Shown here: in pieces, positions 1-8,123 of the stretch
Layout of the letters: the number at the start of each line of letters is the position of its first letter
How positions within the stretch are numbered: position 1 is the stretch's first letter
DNA from: Bacilli bacterium
GTDB taxonomy: Bacteria > Bacillota > Bacilli > Bacillales > Amphibacillaceae
Direction of reading: 5' to 3'
Assembly (NCBI GenBank): GCA_012838505.1
Contig: DUPD01000016.1
Span: 1 to 49,775, forward strand
Length of the DNA: 49,775 nucleotides
Position numbers and translations under genes: made by a program
The notes under the pieces: generated by a model
What the model was told of the DNA's origin: nothing
Databases searched by the model: none
Seen by the model: only the letters and a program-made list of their open reading frames with translations

Positions 1-17
1 AAAGCTTTTATCAATTA

Positions 18-64
18 GCTGAGGCCGATCCCGCGGAAAGCGTCCGCCTAGAGTGGAAATCACC
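18..64. repeat. GC-rich dispersed Bacillaceae-type intergenic repeat (partial)
   Basis: A block much richer in GC than its surroundings, containing CCCGCGGAAAGCGTCCGCC followed by GGAAATCA. From memory, near-identical segments occur in many copies between genes of Bacillaceae genomes, but no other copy is visible in this window. It lies just upstream of a gene that lacks its 5' end, so it may mark a rearrangement boundary. The assignment rests on recalled resemblance only. Confidence 0.4.
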
Positions 65-113
65 GCGTCACCTGTAACCCAATTGTTCGTGTTTTATAGC
101 CAATTAAGTCATT

Positions 114-797
114 ATGAAATTCATTCAAATATATAATTTATATGAATTTGATAGAAAGTTGCGTTTAGAACTATTATCTTCATTGGAGAAAATTGAAATT
201 TCCTTTCGTACAAAAATCTCCTACTACTTAGCCCATAAATATGGTTCAACACCACACCTAGATGTATCTAACTTTAAAAATGAAGACTATTTCAATGATA
301 TGACACGCCAGATCAAGGATGAAATCAATAGAAGTAAAGAACTGTTCATCATTCATCATCAAGAAAAATATGAATCTATATTTCCTATTTGGGTTGTTAT
401 TGAAGTTACTTCATTTAGTTTGCTATCCAAAATTTACTCGAACTTAAAAGATGATGACCAAGATGGTATTGCTGATTCTTATAATAACAATCGTTTTTTT
501 ATTAGAAATTGGCTGTATGCTTTATCCACATTAAGAAATATCTGTGCACACTTTGGTAGGTTATATAATAGACATCTACCTATTCATTTTAAATTAGCGA
601 AAGAGGATCGAAAGAATCTAAGGTATGGCAATACTACTTTTAGCGCTATTTTTGTGATCTGTAAAATTTTAAGTGATAAAATATTAACAAAAACACTAAT
701 AACAAATATTTCAGCACTTGTTGAGGAGTATGAACAGGTAGATATTACTCAATTAGGTTTTCCCGAAAACTGGAGAAACATTTTAGAAACAATATAA
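114..797 (+). pseudogene. Abi-family (AbiD/AbiF-like) abortive-infection protein, 5'-truncated
   Basis: The 227 residues match the middle and C-terminal parts of Abi_2-type abortive infection proteins: the block LYEFDRKLRLELLSSLEKIE near residue 9, and a HEPN-like R-x4-H motif, R141 to H146 in LRNICAHFGRLYN. Family members are usually near 300 residues, with about 60-90 residues ahead of the LYEFDRKLR block; here that part is absent. An in-frame TAA lies at 105-107, there is no Shine-Dalgarno sequence before the ATG at 114, and the GC-rich repeat sits where the missing 5' part should be. The rest of the frame is undamaged. HEPN Abi proteins are thought to act as RNases in phage defence; this copy is probably inactive unless expressed as a fragment. 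Confidence 0.6.
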
Positions 798-847
798 AAG
801 TATCGTAATAAAGCAGCGTTCAAACAATCCATTTATTACGATGCTTT
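797..847. terminator. Inverted repeat between convergent genes
   Basis: Two 16-base arms, 797-812 and 832-847, pair with a single G-U and form a long stem between two convergent genes. The arms end in AAAG and CTTT and no long T run follows, so termination in both directions is plausible but not certain. Confidence 0.45.
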
Positions 848-1321
848 TATTATCCGCTCAAAGCCTGCCATTCCGATAATTTTATTTCCATCACTACTAG
901 CAATCCCCATTATGGTGTCTTTTTTATCAATCAATTCATCTAAATAAGTCCTTAAATCACCTGTAATAAACTCTTTATTCGCTACAACTTGCATCGCATT
1001 ACCAACTGTTTGTAAAGCGTCTTCGATCATACCTTCAATTAGTGCTTCGACTAAAAGCTTCTCATCTCTAGTCAATCCTTGTGTCGTTGCACCGACTGCT
1101 TCAATTGCTTGAGCAAGTGTTTGAATCCATTGTCCAGCAACATTTGTCTTTTCGCCTTTAGATTCTGGTTGTAGTTTTGCCAGTTGGGACAAATCAATCA
1201 CTTCAGTAAATTGTCCGATAAATTGAATCCATTGTGAGACAGCCACCTTTTGACTAAGATCTTGAATCTTTGCCTCTTATTCTTGCTCGTTACTGTCAAG
1301 TTGTGATTGGTTTCGATCCAT
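836..1321 (-). pseudogene. DUF6944-like small protein gene with in-frame stop at codon 15
   Basis: The gene reads leftward. An ATG at 1321-1319, preceded at good spacing by the Shine-Dalgarno GGGGTGA, opens a frame beginning MDRNQSQLDSNEQE and then hits TAA at 1279-1277. Past the stop the same frame continues without a break as EAKIQDLSQKVAVSQW and on to 836. The remaining 136 residues can start at a GTG at 1246-1244, which has no clear ribosome site. The body, with WIQTLAQAIEAVGATTQ and ALQTVGNAMQVV, resembles the repetitive small Bacillaceae proteins I recall as DUF6944; function unknown. It may be a pseudogene, a case of reinitiation at the GTG, or a sequencing error. Confidence 0.5.
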
Positions 1322-1574
1322 TTAGCTCACCCCAAGTTAGTTCAACCAGATTATTGTTACATTATATTCTTAGTTTTTATTTACGTTTCAAGTTCGGTTA
1401 TAATCAAGAAAAATAGGCGTAAAATGAATTGAATAGCGGATTTAATGAATGCTTCATGAGAGGCGCATGATCAACAGCTTGATTGTTGGGGAAGATTTAA
1501 ATTGTTTGCTATGCTTTTATGTATAACAGGAAGTGTAGGTGATGTAGATTAGACGTCTAAGAAGTGCATTCTTT

Positions 1575-1946
1575 ATGATTCCAGGGTTTATTTCATTTGG
1601 TATTGGTATCGCTGGGCTGATTTTACCGGTCCTTCCAGGCTTGCCTTTTTTCTTAATTTCATCCTATTGCTTTGCTAAAAGTTCAAAGCGGGTCGAAAGT
1701 TGGTTTAAACAGACAAAAGCATATCAGCAATATGTGGTTGTTTTTCGAGAAAAACAAGGGATGACCTTAAAGAAAAAAATTCGAATTAACGTGATTGCTG
1801 ATGCGTGTATTCTTTATTCGATTTTTATCGTTAATTTATTTTGGGTCAGAGTGATGATGGTTGCACTCGGATTAGCTAAGTACTATTATTTTATCTTTAA
1901 AATGAAAACGATTTTGCCACCCGAAACAGCTGATGACCGTCATTAA
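1575..1946 (+). CDS. DUF454 (YbaN-like) small membrane protein
   Basis: 123 residues. The N-terminal FGIGIAGLILPVLPGLPFF, followed by CFAKSS and W, is the DUF454 signature (G-x-LP-x-LP-x-xPF, then CFA+SS). There are two to three membrane segments: one near residues 5-30 and a hydrophobic stretch near 75-105. The function of the family is unknown. The frame is open upstream to 1548. An ATT at 1548 lies 6 bases after a good ribosome site (AGGTGAT, 1537-1543) and would add IRRLRSAFF, which fits the usual family N-terminus better than the ATG at 1575, which has no strong site. The ATG is kept as the conservative call. The gene ends at a terminator shared with the convergent lipoprotein gene. Confidence 0.75.
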   Translation: MIPGFISFGIGIAGLILPVLPGLPFFLISSYCFAKSSKRVESWFKQTKAYQQYVVVFREKQGMTLKKKIRINVIADACILYSIFIVNLFWVRVMMVALGLAKYYYFIFKMKTILPPETADDRH

Positions 1947-1986
1947 CCCCAACCATTCTAAACAAAGAATGATTGGGGCTTTGATT
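1947..1986. terminator. Bidirectional rho-independent terminator
   Basis: A 13-base stem, CCCCAACCATTCT (1947-1959) with AGAATGATTGGGG (1967-1979), has one G-U pair and a short loop, with T-rich sequence following on the plus strand. It separates the convergent DUF454 and lipoprotein genes. Confidence 0.8.
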
Positions 1987-1987
1987 T

Positions 1988-2380
1988 TTAGTGGATTGAG
2001 AAGCCTGCAATTTGGTTATCTTGATCAAAGCTAATTTCAAATGTAACATGACTTTCGACAAATGTTGCATCAATGACGATCACTTGATATTGAGCGAGGC
2101 TTTCTATTTCTTTGAATTCGTGCTCAATGTATGGTCCAAAATGTTCGGTTACTAGTTGCCATGTTTCAGCAAGTGCTTCTGCTGATAATTCTTCACGAAC
2201 TTTATCGTCAAACATTTGAGTCGCTACAGTAAATTCTCCTTCGGCTAGATGACCAACAAATCCAGTCGCAATTTCAATCGCTTCATTTGTCTGTTTGATG
2301 ATTTCTTCGCTACCATCACAACCAATCAAAAAGTTCGGGGATAAGAAGATCAAACTGATTATTTTTAATTTTTTTGTCAA
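1988..2380 (-). CDS. Small DUF3887-type lipoprotein
   Basis: 130 residues starting at a TTG (2380-2378) with the ribosome site AGGTAGG about 7 bases upstream. The N-terminus is a lipoprotein signal: positively charged MTKKLK, a hydrophobic core, then FLIGC as lipobox, so the mature protein would begin at Cys21 and be anchored outside the cytoplasmic membrane. The mature part (FVGHLAEGEFTVATQMFDD near 42-60, then two beta-strand-like stretches) fits the DUF3887 fold found in many Bacillota surface lipoproteins. Function unknown. It is divergent from the two-component operon that follows, with about 200 bp between them. Confidence 0.7.
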   Translation of the reverse strand: MTKKLKIISLIFLSPNFLIGCDGSEEIIKQTNEAIEIATGFVGHLAEGEFTVATQMFDDKVREELSAEALAETWQLVTEHFGPYIEHEFKEIESLAQYQVIVIDATFVESHVTFEISFDQDNQIAGFSIH

Positions 2381-2458
2381 TCGTTTACCTACCTTTTCGT
2401 TTCAATACAATGGTTTTAATCATAACATTTTCATGATGATAAAAAAGTTTCGTGAATA

Positions 2459-2488
2459 TTGACTGGCTGATTCAGTCATGTGTGTAAT
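2459..2488 (+). promoter_or_regulatory. Probable promoter of the two-component operon, with an inverted repeat
   Basis: TTGACT (2459-2464), an 18-base spacer and TGTAAT (2483-2488) lie about 105 bp before the response regulator. An inverted repeat, TGACTG (2460-2465) and CAGTCA (2473-2478), covers the -35 box and spacer and could be an operator. Confidence 0.5.
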
Positions 2489-2594
2489 ATTGATAGCACT
2501 TTAAAACGAGACGTGATAAGCTTAGGACAGAATTAATTTATGCTCAAATGAGTAGTTCTTAGAAGAATTTTTATTAAAAAAAGGTGTGAAAATA

Positions 2595-3266
2595 ATGGCA
2601 GTTATATTAGTCGTTGATGATGATGATCATATTCGTCAATTGATCTCATTGTATCTTACAAAAAACCACTTTGATGTGATTGAAGCGAAAAATGGAGCTG
2701 AAGCAATTGAAAAACTTGATCAGACAGCGATTGATCTAGCAATCGTTGATATTATGATGCCTAAGATGGATGGCATTGAGTTAACAAAGGAATTGCGAGC
2801 TTATTATGAAATTCCAATTTTAATGGTTACTGCAAAAGGAGATTCAGAAGATAAGATAATTGGCTTTGAAGCGGGAACAGATGATTACTTAGTGAAGCCA
2901 TTTGATCCAATTGAATTGGTGCTAAGGGTGAAGGCACTTCTTAAACGTTATAATGTTAACGTGGAGAGGCGAAATAAGCTTGGTGAGATTGAAATTGATC
3001 TCGATCGACTAACTGTTTCAAACCAAGAAACAACGGTCGAACTGAAGCGAAAGGAATGTGAATTGTTATTAGAATTATCATTTGAACCTGGTCGGATCTT
3101 TACCCGTGCTCAACTCGTCGAAAAGATTTGGGGCTATGATTATGAGGGTGATGAACGAACAGTAGATGTTCACATTAAAAGATTACGTGAAAAATTAACT
3201 GATTTTGATCAGTTAACGATTACGACTGTAAGAGGTTTAGGTTATCGTCTCGAGGATGTGGACTAG
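2595..3266 (+). CDS. OmpR-family response regulator (HssR-like)
   Basis: 223 residues. The receiver domain (about 1-118) has the acidic cluster DDDD at 8-11, the phosphoacceptor D52 in VDIMMPKMDG, T79 and K101 in YLVKPF. The winged-helix domain (about 128-222) ends with KIWGYDYEGDERTVDVHIKR, GLGYRLE. This C-terminal block closely resembles staphylococcal HssR, a haem-stress regulator, but no hrtAB efflux genes are nearby, so the signal is unknown. The ATG at 2595 is chosen because AAAGGTG ends about 9 bases before it; the in-frame GTG at 2586 sits directly on that site. The kinase gene starts at the very next base after the stop codon, so the two are co-translated. Confidence 0.9.
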   Translation: MAVILVVDDDDHIRQLISLYLTKNHFDVIEAKNGAEAIEKLDQTAIDLAIVDIMMPKMDGIELTKELRAYYEIPILMVTAKGDSEDKIIGFEAGTDDYLVKPFDPIELVLRVKALLKRYNVNVERRNKLGEIEIDLDRLTVSNQETTVELKRKECELLLELSFEPGRIFTRAQLVEKIWGYDYEGDERTVDVHIKRLREKLTDFDQLTITTVRGLGYRLEDVD

Positions 3267-4613
3267 ATGCGGAGAAGCCTATATTGGAAGTTTTCGGTCA
3301 CATTTGTTGCAGGTGTAATTGTAAGCATTATTACTTCATATTTAATCACATCCTTATTTATCCAAGAGGAGGTTATTTTTGAACGAGAACTGGAGGAAAC
3401 GTCTAGTTATTTCGAAGGATTATTGAAATTGGTCGATTTTGAAAGTGTTCCTGAATTGCTTGAACTTTCCTCCCAGTACGGGGTTGAACTCGTTCTATTA
3501 GATCAAAATGGACAACCAATTTATGAAGAAATGAATGTTGACTTTATTACGACTGAAATGATCGAACGACTTCAATCGTTAGCGGAAAATGAAGTGATTT
3601 CGTTTACGCCGAAACGAGGTAAAGCAGTTCGATATCTAGGAATGGGATTAGCTAATATTAAAGATGCAGATTTTTTATTTTTAAAAATGGATCGAACAGA
3701 TGCACTAGCTGACACTAGACGACTGACATTGCAGTCGTTATTACTCGTTTTAGTTGTCGGCAGTTTATTTATTATGCTAATCTCCCGCTATTTTGTTGAT
3801 AATATCCGTACGATCACAAAGGCAAGTGAAGAGTTAGCGACAGGTGACTTTTCGATCCGATTATCAACCGAAAGTCAAGATGAGCTTGGTCGTTTAATGC
3901 GGAGCTTTAATGACTTAGCAGAAGCGTTAGGTAATATGGATGAGGTAAGGAAGCAATTTGTTAGTAATGTCTCACATGAAATGCAATCACCACTGACATC
4001 AATTAAAGGATACGCTCGCGCATTAAAAGATGGACTCGTGCCTGAAGAAAATCAACAAGAATATTTAGAGATCATTTATCAAGAAGTTGATCGCTTATCG
4101 CGACTTTCAAATAATTTATTAAAAATGGCCTCATTAGATGCCGAAAAGGATTTAATTAAACTTGAAAATTACCGCTTAGATGAACAGATCAGACGGGTGA
4201 TTTTATCGACTGAGCCATTATGGCGCGATAAAAATATCGATGTTGAGCTTGATTTAAGTCAAACGTATATTCATGCTGATCAAGATTTAATGGAACAAGT
4301 TTGGCTTAATTTAATTGTTAATGCGATCAAATATAACCGTGAAAATGGAGCGCTTTATATTTCATTTTATAAAGATGAGGCAGGTTTAGTGATTCGGATT
4401 AATGATACGGGAATTGGGATTGATCAAGATGAAATTCCATATATTTTTGATCGCTTTTATAAAGTTGATCAATCGCGCTCAGAGTATCGGACTGGCAATG
4501 GATTAGGTTTATCGATTGCAAAGAAAATCATCACCATTCATAATGGAACGATTGATGTTGTTAGTCATAAAGGAATTGGTACGACATTTTTTGTCCGGTT
4601 ACCGTTAAGTTAA
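3267..4613 (+). CDS. Membrane sensor histidine kinase, partner of the preceding regulator
   Basis: 448 residues. Transmembrane segments lie near 9-31 and 153-176 and flank an extracellular sensor of about 120 residues. A HAMP domain follows (about 178-230), then HisKA with H237 in SNVSHEMQSPLTSIKG, and a HATPase_c domain with N box NLIVNAIKYN, G1 NDTGIGID and G2 GNGLGLSIAKK. The H box reads HEMQSPLT instead of the common HELRTPLT; I recall this variant in a Bacillus kinase subgroup, so it is probably functional. The kinase phosphorylates the adjacent regulator, with which it forms a two-gene operon. The sensed ligand cannot be read from the sequence. Confidence 0.9.
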   Translation: MRRSLYWKFSVTFVAGVIVSIITSYLITSLFIQEEVIFERELEETSSYFEGLLKLVDFESVPELLELSSQYGVELVLLDQNGQPIYEEMNVDFITTEMIERLQSLAENEVISFTPKRGKAVRYLGMGLANIKDADFLFLKMDRTDALADTRRLTLQSLLLVLVVGSLFIMLISRYFVDNIRTITKASEELATGDFSIRLSTESQDELGRLMRSFNDLAEALGNMDEVRKQFVSNVSHEMQSPLTSIKGYARALKDGLVPEENQQEYLEIIYQEVDRLSRLSNNLLKMASLDAEKDLIKLENYRLDEQIRRVILSTEPLWRDKNIDVELDLSQTYIHADQDLMEQVWLNLIVNAIKYNRENGALYISFYKDEAGLVIRINDTGIGIDQDEIPYIFDRFYKVDQSRSEYRTGNGLGLSIAKKIITIHNGTIDVVSHKGIGTTFFVRLPLS

Positions 4614-4643
4614 CCGATTATTTTTTAAAAAAACTACTTGTAG

Positions 4644-4675
4644 TTCACATTCAGTTCATAATCAATGGCTATACT
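4644..4675 (+). promoter_or_regulatory. Candidate OmpR/PhoP-type direct repeats upstream of a -10 box
   Basis: TTCACA (4644-4649) and TTCATA (4655-4660) repeat with an 11-bp period, one helical turn, and are followed by a -10-like TATACT (4670-4675). There is no good -35 box. This is the geometry of OmpR-family activator sites, and both hexamers fit the Bacillus PhoP consensus TT(A/C/T)A(C/T)A. It precedes the small-protein/yugP pair and directly follows the two-component genes. Confidence 0.4.
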
Positions 4676-4707
4676 AAAGACAAACATACAAACTGAGGTG
4701 ACTACAT

Positions 4708-4872
4708 TTGAGTAATTATCAGTCAACTATTCACTTGAACCAGGGACAATCGATTTCTTTTAAGTTTAAAAAACCATCAATTATGAGTCAACTTGCCGAA
4801 ACGTTATCTGAACAAGGTATTGAGGCGCAGGTTGTTAAAAAAATAAAGATCTGTAAAGGAAGGGATGCTTAA
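4708..4872 (+). CDS. 54-residue small protein coupled to yugP
   Basis: A short gene of unknown function beginning at TTG (4708-4710), 7 bases after the ribosome site GAGGTG. The protein runs MSNYQSTIHLNQGQSIS to KKIKICKGRDA. It is lysine-rich with no signal peptide or membrane segment. Its TAA overlaps the ATG of the next gene by one base (TAATG), a typical translational-coupling arrangement, which argues that it is really translated. It resembles no family I recognise. It may serve the metallopeptidase or simply keep its translation coupled. Confidence 0.6.
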   Translation: MSNYQSTIHLNQGQSISFKFKKPSIMSQLAETLSEQGIEAQVVKKIKICKGRDA

Positions 4873-5573
4873 TGTTTTATCCTATAATGGGCATTGATGC
4901 AATGTATTTATTAATTATGGTTGCGTTTGGAATAGCGATGTGGGCGCAAGCAAATGTACAAAATAATTTCGAACGATTTTCTAGAGTCCAGTCGGGTGCT
5001 CAGATCACTGGCTTACAAGTTGCACGCCGGATTCTAGACAATAATGGTTTATATGATGTTAAAATTGAACGATCAGGGCATGGAACTTTATCCGATCACT
5101 ACGATCCACGCACAAAAACGGTTCGGCTATCTGATCCGATTTATAGTGGCTCATCGATTGCTTCATTAGCTGTTGCAGCTCATGAGGTTGGCCATGCGAT
5201 TCAACATGATCGTGGTTATTTAATGTTAAGTTTCAGAACAGCATTATTTCCAGTAGCAAATTTAGGCTCAAGAATGGCGCCCATTTTTTTAATAGCGGGT
5301 TTTGTTTTTTCTGGACTTGAATCACTAGTTGGGATCGGAATTGGTTTGTTCGCCGCAGCGGTTTTATTCCAACTTGTGACATTACCTGTTGAATTTAACG
5401 CAAGTACCCGTGCGAAGAATGAATTAGTTTCACTGGGCTTGGTTATGAGAAATGAAGAGGTTGGGATTAGCAAAGTATTAAATGCAGCTGCTTTAACCTA
5501 TGTGGCAAGTACTTTAATCGCTGTACTGCAATTATTAAGATTAATTATGATTTTCGGTGGACGTCGTAGGTAA
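4872..5573 (+). CDS. yugP: YugP-type membrane zinc metallopeptidase
   Basis: 233 residues, starting one base inside the stop codon of the preceding small gene. A membrane segment near 7-25 is followed by the soluble metallopeptidase part with the zinc motif HEVGH (H104, E105, H108), then two or three hydrophobic segments (near 122-170 and 205-228). The family (Zn_peptidase_2, B. subtilis YugP) is widespread in Bacillota; its substrate is unknown. All catalytic residues are present and the length is normal. The proposed OmpR-type site upstream suggests control by the neighbouring two-component pair, but this is inference. Confidence 0.88.
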   Translation: MFYPIMGIDAMYLLIMVAFGIAMWAQANVQNNFERFSRVQSGAQITGLQVARRILDNNGLYDVKIERSGHGTLSDHYDPRTKTVRLSDPIYSGSSIASLAVAAHEVGHAIQHDRGYLMLSFRTALFPVANLGSRMAPIFLIAGFVFSGLESLVGIGIGLFAAAVLFQLVTLPVEFNASTRAKNELVSLGLVMRNEEVGISKVLNAAALTYVASTLIAVLQLLRLIMIFGGRRR

Positions 5574-5595
5574 AAGAGTTGCTGATCAAAAGAGT

Positions 5596-5634
5596 AAAAA
5601 GCCTAGCAAATCAACTATTTGTTAGGCTTTTTTA
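5596..5634 (+). terminator. Rho-independent terminator after yugP
   Basis: A stem of AAAAAGCCTAGCAAAT pairs with ATTTGTTAGGCTTTTT around a 5-base loop and ends in a T run. Confidence 0.9.
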
Positions 5635-5696
5635 CTAAGTTTGATCTGACAAAGGATTCGTTGTAAAGGAACAGTTATTTTTTTATTAGAAAACTT

Positions 5697-5723
5697 TAAA
5701 GACTTCTAGAGAAATGCCGATAT
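5697..5723 (+). promoter_or_regulatory. Sigma-D (flagellar) promoter
   Basis: TAAA (5697-5700), a spacer of exactly 15 bases and GCCGATAT (5716-5723) reproduce the B. subtilis sigma-D consensus. It lies 36 bp before flaG and puts the filament-assembly operon in the late flagellar class. Confidence 0.9.
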
Positions 5724-5759
5724 AAGAAGAAAGTAATCTGTAGAGGAGATGGCATTAGA

Positions 5760-6161
5760 ATGGATGTCAGTAAAGTGATCTCTGGATCAAGTTATACTTC
5801 AGAAATCAATAAACAACCACAAACAATCAATCATTCACAGAAAAAACCAGCTGAAACGATAGAGAAAAATGTTAATGGTGTGCTCCAACAAAAAACATTG
5901 TATTCTCAAGCGAGAACACACGGGAATCATCTGGTAGAGCGAGTAGATATTGAAAGTATGGTTGAGGGACTAAATGATTTTTTACAACCGGTTAATACAT
6001 CGATTCGGTTTGTCTTGCATGATAAGCTTGATCGGTACTACGTAAAGGTAGTTGATGCACAAACTGAAGAATTAGTCAGAGAAATCCCTCCTGAACAAAT
6101 GTTAGATATGTATGCAGCAATGGCGGAATTTATGGGATTAATTGTTGACGAAAAAATTTAA
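5760..6161 (+). CDS. flaG: FlaG family flagellar protein
   Basis: 133 residues, with a ribosome site GAGGAG upstream. The first 55 residues are polar and low in structure. The C-terminal 75 residues carry the FlaG domain: LNDFLQPVNTSIRFVLHDKL, YYVKVVDAQT, LVREIPPEQMLDMYAAM, ending in a hydrophobic helix. FlaG influences filament length and cap assembly in other bacteria; its exact role in Bacillus (YvyC) is unclear. It is the first gene of the sigma-D operon, 15 bp before fliD. Confidence 0.9.
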   Translation: MDVSKVISGSSYTSEINKQPQTINHSQKKPAETIEKNVNGVLQQKTLYSQARTHGNHLVERVDIESMVEGLNDFLQPVNTSIRFVLHDKLDRYYVKVVDAQTEELVREIPPEQMLDMYAAMAEFMGLIVDEKI

Positions 6162-6176
6162 AAGGAGTGATTACAG

Positions 6177-7694
6177 ATGGGTATGAGAGTCGGAGGTTTA
6201 GCTACTGGGATGGATATTGATGGCATCGTCAAAGATTTGATGGCAGCTGAACGAATTCCATTAGATAAACTAGAACAAGATAAAACTAGGATTGAGTGGC
6301 AACGAGACGCATTTCGTGATGTGAATACGATGTTGCTTGAACTCGATCAGTTGATGTTAGATATGAAGTTAAACCGAACGTATAATACGAAGTCGGCAAC
6401 ATCATCTAATCAGGCGGTTACAGCAACAGCCGGATCTGGAGCAACAGAAGGTAGTTATAATATTAAAGTGACGCAATTAGCGACGAGTGCGATTAATGCG
6501 ACAAATGGAACACTTTCTGAATTTATGGGGCTGGAAGATGGCAAGGTTAATCCATTTTCATCATTAAGTGAACAAGTAGAGAGTTTATCAGGTGATTTTC
6601 CTAAGGAAGTTTCTTTTAAAACATATCACAATGGTGAACAAACACACACGATTGAAGTAACAGAAGAAGATTCATTAAATAGTATTTTAACGAAAATCAC
6701 TAACACAAAAGAAGCAGGTGTCCGCGCATTTTATGATGTCCAAACTGACCGTGTAATTATGGAACGTACAAGTGCAGGTGAGTTTAATTCTGGCGGAGCA
6801 GAAATTGAATTTGTTGCAGATGAGAATGATTTTAACTTCTTTGCTGATATTTTTGGACTTGACAGTGAAAAAGAACAAGGTGGTACTGATGCTAAATTTG
6901 AATACAATGGCATTGAGTTGACATCAAAAACAAACACAACAACATTAAACGGGATTACATTTACATTCAATGATCTCACAGATCGTACGAACATCAATAT
7001 TACGAATGACACTGAAGCCGCTTTTGATAATATTAAAAATTTCGTTGATAAGTATAATGAAATGGTTGATAAAATTAATGGTAAATTAACTGAAGATCAT
7101 CACCGTGATTATCCACCATTAACATCAGAACAAATGGAAGAAATGTCAGATCGTGAAATTGAATTGTGGGAAGAAAAAGCACGTAGCGGCTTATTAAGAC
7201 GTGATCCGATTTTAACAAATGCATTATCACAAATGCGTCAAGCATGGACTGATCGAGTTGCTAATGATGGGCCATTTTCGCATTTCTCACAAATCGGGAT
7301 CTCAACAACGGCTAATTATATGGATGGTGGAAAATTAGAAATCAATGAGAACAAACTAAGAGCTGCCCTTCAAGAAGACTCTGATGCAGTTTACAAATTA
7401 TTCTCAAATAATGCTGAAGGGGCAGAACGTGGTATCGTTAACCGACTTGAAGATGCGATTGATCGAACAACGGAACGAATTAATCAACAAGCAGGTCGCT
7501 CGACATATCAACCACATCAATATGCGCTTGGTCGTCGTTTAAAGGGAATGGATGACCGAATTGAAGTATTTAAACGTCGCTTACAGCAAGTAGAAGACCG
7601 CTATTGGAAACAATTTTCGGCAATGGAATCTGCTATCCAACGTATGAATGAACAATCGAACTATTTATTTAGCCAGTTCAATCAACAATGGTAA
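6177..7694 (+). CDS. fliD: Flagellar hook-associated protein 2 (filament cap)
   Basis: 505 residues, starting 7 bases after AAGGAGTGA. The N-terminal FliD_N region (VGGLATGMDIDGIVKDLMAAERIP, in two parts at 5-30) and the coiled C-terminal FliD_C region (about 230-500, ending RMNEQSNYLFSQFN) are both present. The middle, surface-exposed part is acidic and repeats T/N/E-rich beta stretches. FliD forms the pentameric cap at the filament tip and guides flagellin folding after export. It is followed by its usual partners fliS and fliT. Confidence 0.95.
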   Translation: MGMRVGGLATGMDIDGIVKDLMAAERIPLDKLEQDKTRIEWQRDAFRDVNTMLLELDQLMLDMKLNRTYNTKSATSSNQAVTATAGSGATEGSYNIKVTQLATSAINATNGTLSEFMGLEDGKVNPFSSLSEQVESLSGDFPKEVSFKTYHNGEQTHTIEVTEEDSLNSILTKITNTKEAGVRAFYDVQTDRVIMERTSAGEFNSGGAEIEFVADENDFNFFADIFGLDSEKEQGGTDAKFEYNGIELTSKTNTTTLNGITFTFNDLTDRTNINITNDTEAAFDNIKNFVDKYNEMVDKINGKLTEDHHRDYPPLTSEQMEEMSDREIELWEEKARSGLLRRDPILTNALSQMRQAWTDRVANDGPFSHFSQIGISTTANYMDGGKLEINENKLRAALQEDSDAVYKLFSNNAEGAERGIVNRLEDAIDRTTERINQQAGRSTYQPHQYALGRRLKGMDDRIEVFKRRLQQVEDRYWKQFSAMESAIQRMNEQSNYLFSQFNQQW

Positions 7695-7724
7695 AGATGA
7701 TTTCAAACAAGGAGTGTAAATTAT

Positions 7725-8123
7725 ATGGTACAGCAACCCTATCAAGCTTATAAGAATAACTCAGTCAATACAGCGTCACCAGCAGAGCTAACATTAATGC
7801 TCTACAATGGTTGCTTAAAATTTATTAGATATGGCAAAAAGGGGATAGAAGATCAGGATATGGAGTTGAAAAACACCAATATTCAAAAGGCACAAAATAT
7901 TATCGCAGAATTGATGGTAACCCTTGATCAAAATGCCCCAATCTCAAAAGAAATTATGCCATTATATGACTACATCAATCAATTGCTGATTGAGGGGAAT
8001 ATTAAAAATGATCTTGACCAATTAAACGAAGCTTTTAACTTAGTTGAAGAATTTCGTGATACGTGGAGAGAAGTGATTAAGCAAACGCGTACTCGAGAAT
8101 ATAAGCAAGGTGTACAAGCATAA
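7725..8123 (+). CDS. fliS: Flagellin export chaperone FliS
   Basis: 132 residues. The start carries the family signature AYKNNSVNTASPAELTLMLY, followed by a four-helix bundle pattern. FliS binds the C-terminus of flagellin and keeps it unfolded for the export gate. Flagellin (hag) itself is not in this window. The stop codon overlaps the fliT start (TAATG), so the two are translationally coupled. Confidence 0.94.
   Translation: MVQQPYQAYKNNSVNTASPAELTLMLYNGCLKFIRYGKKGIEDQDMELKNTNIQKAQNIIAELMVTLDQNAPISKEIMPLYDYINQLLIEGNIKNDLDQLNEAFNLVEEFRDTWREVIKQTRTREYKQGVQA

Noticed and set aside
5216..5473. Antisense frame inside yugP, and many similar frames inside fliD, uvrA, uvrB, secA and cas9
   Set aside because: No ribosome sites and no recognisable families; they are shadows of the well-supported genes on the other strand or frame.
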